Source: Zhongshania aliphaticivorans (GTDB lineage: Bacteria; Pseudomonadota; Gammaproteobacteria; Pseudomonadales; Spongiibacteraceae). From it: 33,116 nucleotides of DNA. Positions 1 through 8,221 of this stretch are shown one piece after another. The DNA lies in the NCBI RefSeq assembly GCF_902705855.1, contig NZ_CACSIJ010000017.1, forward strand, positions 164,308 through 197,423, written 5' to 3'. The number at the start of each line of letters is the position of its first letter. The stretch's first letter is position 1. Both the position numbers and the translations under genes were made by a program. The notes below the pieces were generated by a model. That model was not told the DNA's origin, searched no databases, and saw only the letters and a list, made by a program, of their open reading frames with translations.

Positions 1-1439
1 CTGATGGCACACCGGTCACCGCCGATGACTACGTATTTGGCTTGGAATTTATGCGCTCCAAATTCATTTTGGCGCCCTGGTACAACAACTATTTCAGTGA
101 AATCATCACTGATCTTGTTAAGTACGATGACTACACAATAGGTATTGAGGGTGCTAATCCTAAACCAGAGGATGAGATGTTGTTTGAATACAGCGTTTCA
201 CCTGTGCCCGCACATTTTCATAAGCTCGACGAAAATTGGGTAAGGGATTACAACTGGCGTATAGAACCCAATACCGGCCCTTACAAAATTAGCGAAATTC
301 GCAAAGGCAAGTATGTCGAATTCACCCGTAAAGAAGACTGGTGGGCTAACGACAAGCGTTATTTTAAATATCGCTACAATCCAGATCATATTCGCGTAAA
401 GCTAATCCGCGATTTCAACATTGCCTACCAGTATTTTCGTAAAGGCGAGCTAGACACCTTCCCCTTATTAATGCCGCGCTTTTGGCATAAAAAGGCCCAA
501 GGTGATATTTATGAGAACGGCTACGTCGGTAAAATTAAATTTTATAACGATGTACCACAACCCACCAGCGGGCTGTTTTTAAATGAAGACGCCGCTCTTC
601 TAAACGACGTTAATGTCCGCTATGCCATTGCGCATGCCTTAAATATCGACAAAGTGATAAACACGGTATTGCACGGAGATTATGAGCGCTTAGAAACAGC
701 GCATGATGGTTTTGGCGATTACACCAATACCGCAATTCGGGCGCGAAAATTTGATCTTAAGAAAGCGGCAGAGTATCTCGACAAAGCCGGTTGGAACGAA
801 CGAAATAGCGACGGGATTCGGATTAAAAGCGGCAATCCACTGAAAATACGCATCACCTATTTCAGAAGCGAACATAACGATAGATTGGTCATTCTTGCTC
901 AAGAAGCACGTAAAGCCGGCATCGATTTCCAATTGCAGTTATTGGATATGTCTACCGCCTTTAAGCAGATAATGGAGAAGAAACATCAGGCCGCATGGAT
1001 GGGCTGGGCTGGTAGCGGTTTATCGCCCAGTTACTGGCAATCATACCACTCCGACAACGCTCATAAGCCGCAAACAAATAACATCACCAATACCGACAAT
1101 AAAACCTTAGATGCCAAAATAATGGCCTATCGCGCCGCCACCAACAAAGCCACGCGGGTTAAGCTAGCCCATGAGGTTGAACAGATGATTCACGATCAAG
1201 GCTCATTTATTCCCACGTTTAAAGTGCCCTATACCCGCGAAGCGTTCTGGCGCTGGGTAAAACTACCGGCTAGCCACGCCACCCGCACCAGCGACGTGGT
1301 TTTTGATCCTCTAGGCACCACCGGCGGACTTTTTTGGATTGACACCGAGGATCAGCAGGCAACCTTAGAGGCGAAATCTGACGGCAAAATACTACCAAAA
1401 ATCATGATCTTAGATAAGACTTGGGCGGTAGCACCATGA
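1..1439 (+). CDS. Peptide ABC transporter substrate-binding protein, YejA-like (5' truncated)
   Basis: C-terminal part of a family 5 extracellular solute-binding protein (SBP_bac_5), the periplasmic receptor of an oligopeptide/microcin C-type ABC importer. The frame is open from base 3, so the gene starts outside the window and its signal peptide is not visible. Readable features are the motif TADDYVFGLEFM at the left edge, NTGPYKISEIRKGKYVEF, the LNEDAALLNDVNVRYAIAHA segment typical of the family, and AWMGWAGSGLSPSYWQSYHS near the end. About 478 residues are visible; YejA proteins are roughly 600, so about the last four fifths is present. The stop codon overlaps the next ATG as ATGA, so the ATPase genes are translationally coupled. 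The ligand cannot be told from sequence. Confident at family level; the YejA subfamily is inferred from overall resemblance. Confidence 0.88.
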   Translation, partial: DGTPVTADDYVFGLEFMRSKFILAPWYNNYFSEIITDLVKYDDYTIGIEGANPKPEDEMLFEYSVSPVPAHFHKLDENWVRDYNWRIEPNTGPYKISEIRKGKYVEFTRKEDWWANDKRYFKYRYNPDHIRVKLIRDFNIAYQYFRKGELDTFPLLMPRFWHKKAQGDIYENGYVGKIKFYNDVPQPTSGLFLNEDAALLNDVNVRYAIAHALNIDKVINTVLHGDYERLETAHDGFGDYTNTAIRARKFDLKKAAEYLDKAGWNERNSDGIRIKSGNPLKIRITYFRSEHNDRLVILAQEARKAGIDFQLQLLDMSTAFKQIMEKKHQAAWMGWAGSGLSPSYWQSYHSDNAHKPQTNNITNTDNKTLDAKIMAYRAATNKATRVKLAHEVEQMIHDQGSFIPTFKVPYTREAFWRWVKLPASHATRTSDVVFDPLGTTGGLFWIDTEDQQATLEAKSDGKILPKIMILDKTWAVAP

Positions 1440-2419
1440 GATTGCTGTCAGTTCAAAATTTATCGGTTTCAATACGTGGTGACGATGGCATTGCCCGTGA
1501 ACTGGTCAGCTCCATTTCATTCGATATTGCTGCAGGGGAAACTCTAGGCTTGGTGGGCGAATCAGGTTGCGGCAAGAGCCTCACTGCGATGTCAATTTTA
1601 GATTTACTGCCCAAACCCCAAGCCGCTCGCAGCAAGGGAAGCGTTCTATTTAAAGGCGAAAATATTAGCACTGCGAATCAACCTCGCCTGCGTCAAATTC
1701 GCGGAAAAAATATCGCGGTTATCTTTCAAGATCCAATGACAGCATTAAACCCCGTGCAAACCGTCGCGCAACAAATTATTGAAGTATTACAGATTCACTT
1801 CCCCAAGCAATCCCGCAGCGCCCATCGTCACCGAGTGCTCGAATTACTACGCGAAGTCGGTATACCGGCTCCCGAGGAGCGTCTGTCAGCCTACCCCCAC
1901 CAGCTCTCTGGTGGTATGCGACAGCGGGTAATGATTGCAATGGCCTTAGCCTGCGAACCTGACCTGTTAATTGCAGACGAGCCTACTACGGCGTTAGATG
2001 TCACAATCCAATCGCAAATTGTCCGTTTATTAAAGGGTCTGCAGGCCAAAAATGGTATGGCGATGTTATTTATTACCCACGACCTCGCCCTAGTGTCTCA
2101 AGTAAGTGATCATATTGCGGTTATGTACGCTGGTAAAATTGCAGAATACGGCAAGGCCCGCGATGTCTTTGCTACGCCGCATCACCCCTACACACAGAGC
2201 TTGTTAGCCGCGCTGCCAGGTATCCATCATCCCCCCAAATCGCCACTGCTCGCTTTAGAAGGACAAGTTCCCGCAATTGAGAGTATGCCAAGCGGCTGCC
2301 GTTTCTCAAATCGCTGCCGCTTCGTTGCTGAGTTTTGTCACCACAACGTGCCGCCAGTAGAGCATATAAGTGATACAAACACCGTGGCCTGCCATCGCTG
2401 GAAGGAGATCAATTCATGA
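1436..2419 (+). CDS. Peptide ABC transporter ATP-binding protein, OppD/DppD type
   Basis: First of two paired ATPases that would energise the importer of the preceding binding protein, acting at the inner membrane. The 327-residue protein has Walker A GESGCGKS at about 41-48, Q-loop IFQDPMTALNP near 97, signature LSGGMRQR at 157-164 and Walker B LLIADEP at 177-183. It ends with a cysteine-containing oligopeptide-transporter tail (CRFSNRCRF), typical of OppD/DppD. I chose ATG 1436, which overlaps the upstream stop as ATGA, over a TTG at 1421. Its stop again overlaps the next start. E. coli YejF carries both ATPases in one chain; here they are separate genes. No permease lies between binding protein and ATPases, so those genes must be elsewhere, probably just left of the window. 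Confidence 0.92.
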   Translation: MRLLSVQNLSVSIRGDDGIARELVSSISFDIAAGETLGLVGESGCGKSLTAMSILDLLPKPQAARSKGSVLFKGENISTANQPRLRQIRGKNIAVIFQDPMTALNPVQTVAQQIIEVLQIHFPKQSRSAHRHRVLELLREVGIPAPEERLSAYPHQLSGGMRQRVMIAMALACEPDLLIADEPTTALDVTIQSQIVRLLKGLQAKNGMAMLFITHDLALVSQVSDHIAVMYAGKIAEYGKARDVFATPHHPYTQSLLAALPGIHHPPKSPLLALEGQVPAIESMPSGCRFSNRCRFVAEFCHHNVPPVEHISDTNTVACHRWKEINS

Positions 2420-3393
2420 GCGAGGCGGTTTTAGAGGTGCGCGACTTAAAACTGCATTTCTCCCAGCGCAGCGGCGTATTCGGGCGAGACCGCACAGTGG
2501 TAAGAGCGGTAGATAATGTCAGCTTTGAATTGCATAAAGGTGAAACCCTCGGCTTGGTCGGAGAATCTGGCTGCGGTAAAAGTAGCTTAGGCAAAGCACT
2601 CCTAAATCTACACAAACCCAGCGCGGGTAAAGTTATCTATCAAGGGAAAGATATCGCAGGCTTATCAGATAAAGCCATGCGGGAATACCGCCGTTCTTTG
2701 CAAATCATCTTTCAAGACCCCTTCGAATCTTTGAATAGTCGGCACACAGTATCAGCAATCTTAGAAGAACCCTTGCTAATTCACCGCATTGGTGACCGTG
2801 CCAGCCGCACCCAACGCGTGGCCGCGCTTTTAGATATGGTGGGTTTACCAAGCTCAGCCGCTAGTAAATATCCCCACGAGTTTTCTGGCGGGCAGCGGCA
2901 ACGCATAGGCATTGCGAGGGCAATTGCCTTAAACCCAAGTGTGTTGATTTGTGATGAGGCCGTCTCTGCATTAGACGTGTCGGTGCAGGCCCAAATACTG
3001 AATTTGTTATTAGAAATACAACGTGAACTCCATCTAAGTATGTTGTTTATCTCTCATGATCTTGGCGTTGTTCGGCATATGAGCGACCGGATCGCGGTAA
3101 TGTATTTAGGCCAAATAGTGGAAATTGGCGATGCCCAAGCGATCTATCAACAAGCGCGCCACCCATACACCCAAGGATTGCTAGCCGCTATTCCCCGTCT
3201 AGGGAGTTCACCTGAGGAGAGCAGCCAAATTGGCGGTGATATCCCGTCGCCTATAGCGCCACCTTCAGGCTGTCGCTTTCACACACGCTGCGCCCACACC
3301 CAAGCCCAATGTAAGATCCAGCCACCCGCGCTGCGACCGGAAGGCAGTCATTTTACCGCCTGTCATTTTTGGGAAGATCTCAAACCGGCCTAG
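2416..3393 (+). CDS. Peptide ABC transporter ATP-binding protein, OppF/DppF type
   Basis: Second ATPase of the peptide importer, expected to form a heterodimer with the OppD-like protein. It has 325 residues: Walker A GESGCGKS at 49-56, Q-loop IIFQDPFESLN near 98-107, signature FSGGQRQR at 156-163, Walker B VLICDEA at 176-182 followed by SALD, and an H-loop in FISHDLGV. The C-terminal oligo_HPY-type tail includes CRFHTRCAH. A strong Shine-Dalgarno AAGGAG at 2402-2407 precedes ATG 2416, and the ATGA overlap with the upstream stop indicates coupled translation. It is the last gene of the operon. No clear hairpin terminator is visible in the 148 bases before the next gene. Confidence 0.92.
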   Translation: MSEAVLEVRDLKLHFSQRSGVFGRDRTVVRAVDNVSFELHKGETLGLVGESGCGKSSLGKALLNLHKPSAGKVIYQGKDIAGLSDKAMREYRRSLQIIFQDPFESLNSRHTVSAILEEPLLIHRIGDRASRTQRVAALLDMVGLPSSAASKYPHEFSGGQRQRIGIARAIALNPSVLICDEAVSALDVSVQAQILNLLLEIQRELHLSMLFISHDLGVVRHMSDRIAVMYLGQIVEIGDAQAIYQQARHPYTQGLLAAIPRLGSSPEESSQIGGDIPSPIAPPSGCRFHTRCAHTQAQCKIQPPALRPEGSHFTACHFWEDLKPA

Positions 3394-3541
3394 TTTGTAT
3401 TCAAGGAAAGAAAACGACGGTAATAGCGTCCATTTTTCATCCAATACGGGGTAAACTCTTGTCCTTTCATTTGTTGCCCTGATGTAAGCCAAGCCATTCA
3501 AACAGGGCCCTAATCGCAAATTCAACTACTTAAGGTTTAGC

Positions 3542-4639
3542 GTGCGTAACATCTACCCGTCACATAAAGATCGTGTTCCGCTTAAATATGCGCGCAGTAT
3601 GCTTCAAGTGGCTGAGGCTCAAGGCTATAACAGCGAAGAACTATTAAAATCCTTAGATTTACCAATAGACCCACTGGCAGCAGATGCCGATTTAAGCGCC
3701 TTAATCGATGGCCGTTATTACAGCCAGATCTACCGCCGCGTGATGTGGTTGCTACAAGATGAATCCTTCGGGCTTGGCTTAGATCAACGCACACCAGCGG
3801 GCAGCTTTCGCATGCTCTGCCTGTTTATTATTCATTGTGAAACCCTCGAACAAGCTCTGCGTCGTGCCGCTGAGTTTATCAACTTTTGCCACACCCTCAC
3901 CAAGGCACCTAGCAGCTATAATAAACCTATTGAACGCCTAGGCGACGGCACGGTGCTTTATCGTTTTCCTGAGAATATAGACCTCGTCACAGTCGATGAT
4001 ATTGATACTGCCAGCACTACAATAGCTCACACCATGGCTATTTGGCGGCGCTTTTGTCAGTGGCTAATAGGTAAACCGCTAGATTTAATCGCTGTTCATT
4101 TACAAGCAGATGCCCCAGAGCGAGCGGAATATTTCGAGCAGTTATTCGGCTGTGAAATACGTTTTGGCTGCGAGCACAACGCATTTTTGCTTGCGGAATA
4201 CTGCCTAGATTGCCCGCTCATTCACACCGAAGAGTCGCTGCGTAAATTTCTGCGCAACGCGCCATATCACTTATTGGTCTCGCAGGAAGACGATGACAGC
4301 TCCCTGCTTTCACAAATGAAACGTATTGTGGGCAGCGACTTAAGCCACGAATTTCCCAGCGTGGTAGTGATGGCAGAGCAATTAAATATGTCGGTACGAA
4401 CCCTGCGCCGGCGGTTGAAAGATTTGGATACCACCTACCAGCGCTTTAAAGATGAGCTACGCCAAGAGCACGCCACACGCTGGCTTAACCAACCTGAGCT
4501 GAAAGTTAATGCGGTGTCTGCCCTGCTTGGTTTTGACGAGCCCAGCGCCTTCCACCGCTCGTTTAAAAAATGGACGGGGATGACACCCGGCGAATATCGC
4601 GCCAGTCGTCAGCCCCATATAAATATTGAGAAGGCATGA
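3542..4639 (+). CDS. AraC family transcriptional regulator (Arabinose_bd N-terminal domain)
   Basis: Cytoplasmic DNA-binding regulator of 365 residues. Residues from about 20 to 205 match the Arabinose_bd-type ligand domain found in OruR/ArgR-like and lipid-responsive AraC regulators. Residues from about 265 to 350 are the double helix-turn-helix: LNMSVRTLRRRLKDL is the first recognition region and VSALLGFDEPSAFHRSFKKW with MTPGEYR is the conserved second half. The start is GTG 3542, with TAAGG at 3531-3535 six bases upstream. The next gene, a phosphatase, starts 40 bases later on the same strand and could be co-transcribed. The effector and targets are unknown; regulators of this subfamily often control neighbouring catabolic genes, but no such cluster is adjacent. 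Confidence 0.9.
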   Translation: MRNIYPSHKDRVPLKYARSMLQVAEAQGYNSEELLKSLDLPIDPLAADADLSALIDGRYYSQIYRRVMWLLQDESFGLGLDQRTPAGSFRMLCLFIIHCETLEQALRRAAEFINFCHTLTKAPSSYNKPIERLGDGTVLYRFPENIDLVTVDDIDTASTTIAHTMAIWRRFCQWLIGKPLDLIAVHLQADAPERAEYFEQLFGCEIRFGCEHNAFLLAEYCLDCPLIHTEESLRKFLRNAPYHLLVSQEDDDSSLLSQMKRIVGSDLSHEFPSVVVMAEQLNMSVRTLRRRLKDLDTTYQRFKDELRQEHATRWLNQPELKVNAVSALLGFDEPSAFHRSFKKWTGMTPGEYRASRQPHINIEKA

Positions 4640-4679
4640 AAATGCCTAATTTATTACATGAGATATAAGATTTAATATC

Positions 4680-5573
4680 ATGAATACACTAGATTTAATT
4701 CACGCAACACCACAATTTAACGCCGAGTCTATACCCGCTAAAATTCGGGCTATTCCCGCATTACTCCCACCGTCGCAGCGAGAGGCGTTTCGTAAATTAC
4801 CGTTTGATCGCATGCATAACTTTCGCGACCTTGGGGGTTATCGCACCACTGATAATCGTCAACTTAAATGGGGCCGCGTTTATCGCGCAGATAAGCTCTC
4901 GTCACTTAGCGATGAAGATCAGAATTACATTTTACGATTAGGTATTCGCCAAGTTAGTGACTTTCGCTCTAACGAAGAGCGCCAAGACGCGCCCCATAAG
5001 CTGCCCACGAATGCCGGCATTACCGTCAATGAATTACCGATTACCGTCGACGCTGCACAAATCGAGCGCATTACCGCGCAGCTACACGAAGAAAATGTCA
5101 CAGCCGACGATATGGCGCATTTTTTAGTTGAGGCGAATCGCGAAATGGTCGAGCGCTTCACGCCTATTTATAAGCAATGGTTACAAGCCCTGCTTAGTGA
5201 AGACAGCTACCCTCAGGTATTCCACTGTACTGCTGGCAAAGACCGCACTGGGCTGGGTGCAGCTTTGTTGTTAAGTATTCTCGGCGTACCGCATGACACC
5301 ATTGTTCAGGACTATCTCGCAACTAATACCTTCACCGCCGCCAGAGTTGACCATATTGTGCATTACGTTCATGAAAAAACGATGCACCAAGTTAACCAAG
5401 ACGTAATCCGCACCCTGTTTACGGTACAGGAGCACTACCTGCGTGAAGCCTTTGTAACAATTGAAGAGGAATACCAAGACCTCGACAATTACATAGAAAC
5501 CGCCCTAGGTTTTACTCAAGTAGAACGAACGGCCTTGCAAGCATTATTACTTGAACCGGCTAGTGACGTTTGA
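4680..5573 (+). CDS. Tyrosine-protein phosphatase (Y_phosphatase3 family)
   Basis: Predicted phosphatase of 297 residues using a cysteinyl-phosphate intermediate. The P-loop is HCTAGKDRTG, with catalytic C183 and R189 (C-x5-R). The upstream motifs FRDLGGYRT (48-56) and GRVYRADKLSSLSDED are hallmarks of the Y_phosphatase3 family, whose members act on phosphotyrosine, phosphoserine/threonine or phosphoinositides. No signal peptide is seen, so it should be cytoplasmic. No good Shine-Dalgarno precedes ATG 4680. Its stop overlaps the next ATG as TGATG, coupling it to rlmG. The substrate cannot be read from sequence, and no tyrosine kinase is in the window. Confidence 0.85.
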   Translation: MNTLDLIHATPQFNAESIPAKIRAIPALLPPSQREAFRKLPFDRMHNFRDLGGYRTTDNRQLKWGRVYRADKLSSLSDEDQNYILRLGIRQVSDFRSNEERQDAPHKLPTNAGITVNELPITVDAAQIERITAQLHEENVTADDMAHFLVEANREMVERFTPIYKQWLQALLSEDSYPQVFHCTAGKDRTGLGAALLLSILGVPHDTIVQDYLATNTFTAARVDHIVHYVHEKTMHQVNQDVIRTLFTVQEHYLREAFVTIEEEYQDLDNYIETALGFTQVERTALQALLLEPASDV

Positions 5574-6703
5574 TGCCACAACTAGCTTTGTTCGATACGC
5601 CCTTTGGCGAGCTACAGCTCAGCCGCCGTCCCCATAGAGAACGGGAAACTCTGCAAGCTTGGGACGCCGCAGATGAATATCTGCTACATCACCTTGCTAG
5701 TAATGAAATTGCAGCAGATAGCCGCTTTCTCATTGTTAATGATAGCCAAGGCAGTTTATGTACGGCCTTAGCATCCTACAACTGCACCCTTTGGGCAGAC
5801 TCCGCGATAGCTCAGTTCTCCGCCAATGAAAACTGCACAGGCAATCACCGTAAGGCGCCGGAATTTATTCCTGCAACCGACATCCCTCAGGGGGCGTTTG
5901 ATTATATTTTATACAAACTTCCGAAAAGCCGATCTTTGCTGAAATATCAATTACAGCATCTGGCAGCTTTAGTTTCGTTACCGGAGCGGTTTATCGGCGC
6001 GGCAATGGCGCGCCATATTGATCAAAATGTGGTTGCCGCATTTGCTGATTATATTGCCCCCGCCAGACCGAGCTTAGCCCGAAAAAAATCTCGGCTCATT
6101 CAATTGCAAAGCGCGCCGCAATCCACCGCGATTGACGATGACATCAAGACCATAACGCTGCCAGAACACGATTTAACATTGCATAACCGAGCGAATGTGT
6201 TTTCTCGTGACAAGCTGGATCGCGGCAGCCGCCTGTTGTTGCAAGGCATGGATAAATTATTGCATCCACAGCGGGTCTTAGACTTAGCCTGTGGCAACGG
6301 CCTGCTGGGTGTTTATGCTGCCCGAAAATGGCCAGACGCGAGTGTTCATTTTTTCGACGACTCTTTTCTGGCAATCGATTCGGCACGCAAAAATGTGATA
6401 GCCAATTCAATTGCCGCCGATGCGAACATCCACTTTAGTGCTGACGATTGTCTGTCGAACTACGACGGCGAGGCATTTGATTTAATCCTGTGTAATCCGC
6501 CCTTCCACCAAGATCACCATGTGGGCGACCATATCGCTCAAACCATGTTTCGCGACAGCGTAAAACATCTTGCGCCAACGGGAAGGCTCTGTGTGGTGGG
6601 CAACCGCCATTTGGGCTATCACGTTGTGCTGAAAAAGTTATTTGGCCACTGCGACATTATCGAATCCGATTCGAAATTTGTGGTTTTATTAGCCTATCGC
6701 TAA
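5573..6703 (+). CDS. rlmG: 23S rRNA (guanine1835-N2)-methyltransferase RlmG
   Basis: SAM-dependent enzyme that makes m2G1835 in 23S rRNA in the cytoplasm. The 376-residue length matches E. coli RlmG (378). The N-terminal half is the degenerate methyltransferase-like domain (LQAWDAADEYLL at about 27-38), followed by HNRANVFSR at 204-212. The C-terminal catalytic domain has the SAM-binding LDLACGNG at 236-243 and the amino-methyltransferase motif NPPFH at 308-312. These motifs favour RlmG over the related RsmC. ATG 5573 overlaps the phosphatase stop as TGATG; a TTG lies one codon upstream but the ATG is preferred. The coupling to a phosphatase gene is probably incidental. Confidence 0.9.
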   Translation: MPQLALFDTPFGELQLSRRPHRERETLQAWDAADEYLLHHLASNEIAADSRFLIVNDSQGSLCTALASYNCTLWADSAIAQFSANENCTGNHRKAPEFIPATDIPQGAFDYILYKLPKSRSLLKYQLQHLAALVSLPERFIGAAMARHIDQNVVAAFADYIAPARPSLARKKSRLIQLQSAPQSTAIDDDIKTITLPEHDLTLHNRANVFSRDKLDRGSRLLLQGMDKLLHPQRVLDLACGNGLLGVYAARKWPDASVHFFDDSFLAIDSARKNVIANSIAADANIHFSADDCLSNYDGEAFDLILCNPPFHQDHHVGDHIAQTMFRDSVKHLAPTGRLCVVGNRHLGYHVVLKKLFGHCDIIESDSKFVVLLAYR

Positions 6704-6806
6704 ACACTAGCAATACGCGTGTAACCCGCCAAACGGATGATGCCGCGATTTTTTATGAGTGCTATTTTAGGCTCATAAATTTATCGCTTGGATAATCTAC
6801 ATAGCA

Positions 6807-7298
6807 ATGCCCATTCATGTTGTTTTCGTCTGCCTAGGTAATATCTGTCGCTCCCCCGCCGCCCAAGGCGTGTTCGAGCAGCTAGTGCACGCGGCTGGCC
6901 TAGACGAGCTAATAAGCGTCGATTCCTGCGGCACCGCTGCGTTTAATATTGGTAAATCACCGGACGGACGCTCGGTAGGCGCCGCGCTACGCCGTGGTTA
7001 TCGCATCGATCATCAAATTGCTCGCCAAATCGACGACGCCGATTACGCCCGGGCCAACTATGTCGTGGCCATGGATCGTATGAATTTGACCAATGTTACG
7101 GCATGGGCCCCGAGGGGGTATCTAGGCGAAATAAAGTTGCTAATGGACTACTGCGGACACGCTGGCAACACCCAAATTCCAGACCCGTATTATGGTGAAG
7201 ATTCAGCCTTCGACCAGGTGATTGCTCAAATTGAAATTGCCAGCCAAGGCCTACTGCATTACATCTGTGAAAAGCACGGCTTGGCCCTAGCGCACTGA
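6807..7298 (+). CDS. Low molecular weight protein-tyrosine phosphatase
   Basis: Cytoplasmic phosphatase of 163 residues with the complete LMW-PTP active site: P-loop CLGNICRS at 9-16 (nucleophile C9, R15) and the general acid in IPDPYYG (D126). The length is normal for the family. Relatives such as Wzb dephosphorylate capsule tyrosine kinases, but no kinase or polysaccharide gene is in this window, so the role here is open. The start at ATG 6807 has only a poor Shine-Dalgarno. The oxidoreductase gene follows after 27 bases with a good ribosome site, suggesting co-transcription. It is unrelated in fold to the other phosphatase at 4680. Confidence 0.92.
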   Translation: MPIHVVFVCLGNICRSPAAQGVFEQLVHAAGLDELISVDSCGTAAFNIGKSPDGRSVGAALRRGYRIDHQIARQIDDADYARANYVVAMDRMNLTNVTAWAPRGYLGEIKLLMDYCGHAGNTQIPDPYYGEDSAFDQVIAQIEIASQGLLHYICEKHGLALAH

Positions 7299-7325
7299 TA
7301 TTAATAAAAATAATAGGAAATACCC

Positions 7326-8198
7326 ATGCACTTTGTTTTATCAACCTCCTTCAGCAGTGTTGCCGATTTAAAGCAGTTAGCCATTGCCGCGGATGATTGC
7401 GGCTGGGAAGCCATGTCGTTTTCGGATCATGTGGTCAATCCAGAAAAAATTACCACTCCCTACCCTTACACAGAAAACGGCGAACGACGCTGGCAACCAT
7501 TTACCGACTGGCCCGACCCCTGGGTAATGATTGGCGCCTTGGCGAGCATTACAAAAAATCTCAAATTCACCAATAATATTTTTGTGCTGCCCATGCGCAA
7601 CCCCTTTTTGGTGGCCAAGGCGATCAGTACCGCCGCTATTATCTCGGACAACCGGGTGATTCCCGCTATTGGCGTGGGTTGGTCTAAAGACGAGTTTGAG
7701 CTGCTTCAGCAAGATTTTCATACCCGCGGCAAACGTGCTGACGAGATGATTGAGATTATGCGGCTGCTGTGGACTGGCGAGCTAGTCGAGTACCAAGGCA
7801 AGCACTACCAATTTCCACCATTAGAAATGAACCCCGCGCCAAGCGCATATATTCCCATTTGGGTAGGTGGTATTAGCGAGGCGGCGATGCGCCGCGCAGC
7901 AAGAATTGGGGATGGCTGGGTGACAGATTTGCAAAGCAGTGCGGAAATTTTGGCCTGTATAGCGAAAATACAGCAGTACCGGCGCGAGTATGGCCGCGAA
8001 AATACGCCCTTCTCGGTAATGGCGACGCCATCAGATGCGTTTACGCCTGATGCATATAGGCGTCTTGCAGAAGGCGGTGTGAGTCATATTTTGACCCAGC
8101 CATGGCCTTTCTACCACGGCGACACCCAAGACTTAGCCAAGAAAATTGATGGCATTAAACGCTACGCCGACGACTATATCGCCGTAGTAAATAATTAA
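7326..8198 (+). CDS. LLM-class flavin/F420-type oxidoreductase (TIGR03619-like)
   Basis: Luciferase-like monooxygenase-fold protein of 290 residues. Recognisable family segments are SFSDHVVNP near residues 31-39, the barrel strand FTNNIFVLPMRNPFLVAKA, AIGVGWSKDEF and PIWVGGISEAAMRRAARIGDGWV. These match the TIGR03619 (Rv2161c-like) group, usually labelled F420-dependent. Because F420 synthesis is uncommon in gammaproteobacteria, FMN may be the real cofactor; this cannot be decided from the sequence. TAGGAAA sits 5 to 11 bases before ATG 7326. The gene converges with rlmD, whose end lies 23 bases downstream. Substrate unknown. Confidence 0.85.
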   Translation: MHFVLSTSFSSVADLKQLAIAADDCGWEAMSFSDHVVNPEKITTPYPYTENGERRWQPFTDWPDPWVMIGALASITKNLKFTNNIFVLPMRNPFLVAKAISTAAIISDNRVIPAIGVGWSKDEFELLQQDFHTRGKRADEMIEIMRLLWTGELVEYQGKHYQFPPLEMNPAPSAYIPIWVGGISEAAMRRAARIGDGWVTDLQSSAEILACIAKIQQYRREYGRENTPFSVMATPSDAFTPDAYRRLAEGGVSHILTQPWPFYHGDTQDLAKKIDGIKRYADDYIAVVNN

Positions 8199-8221
8199 AT
8201 TTGCTGCGTCGTCCTGCGCTA

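Noticed and set aside
6752-6779. TTTATGAG/CTCATAAA inverted repeat between rlmG and the LMW phosphatase as a terminator
   Set aside because: The stem is A/T-rich with an 11-base loop and only three T follow, so termination is doubtful.
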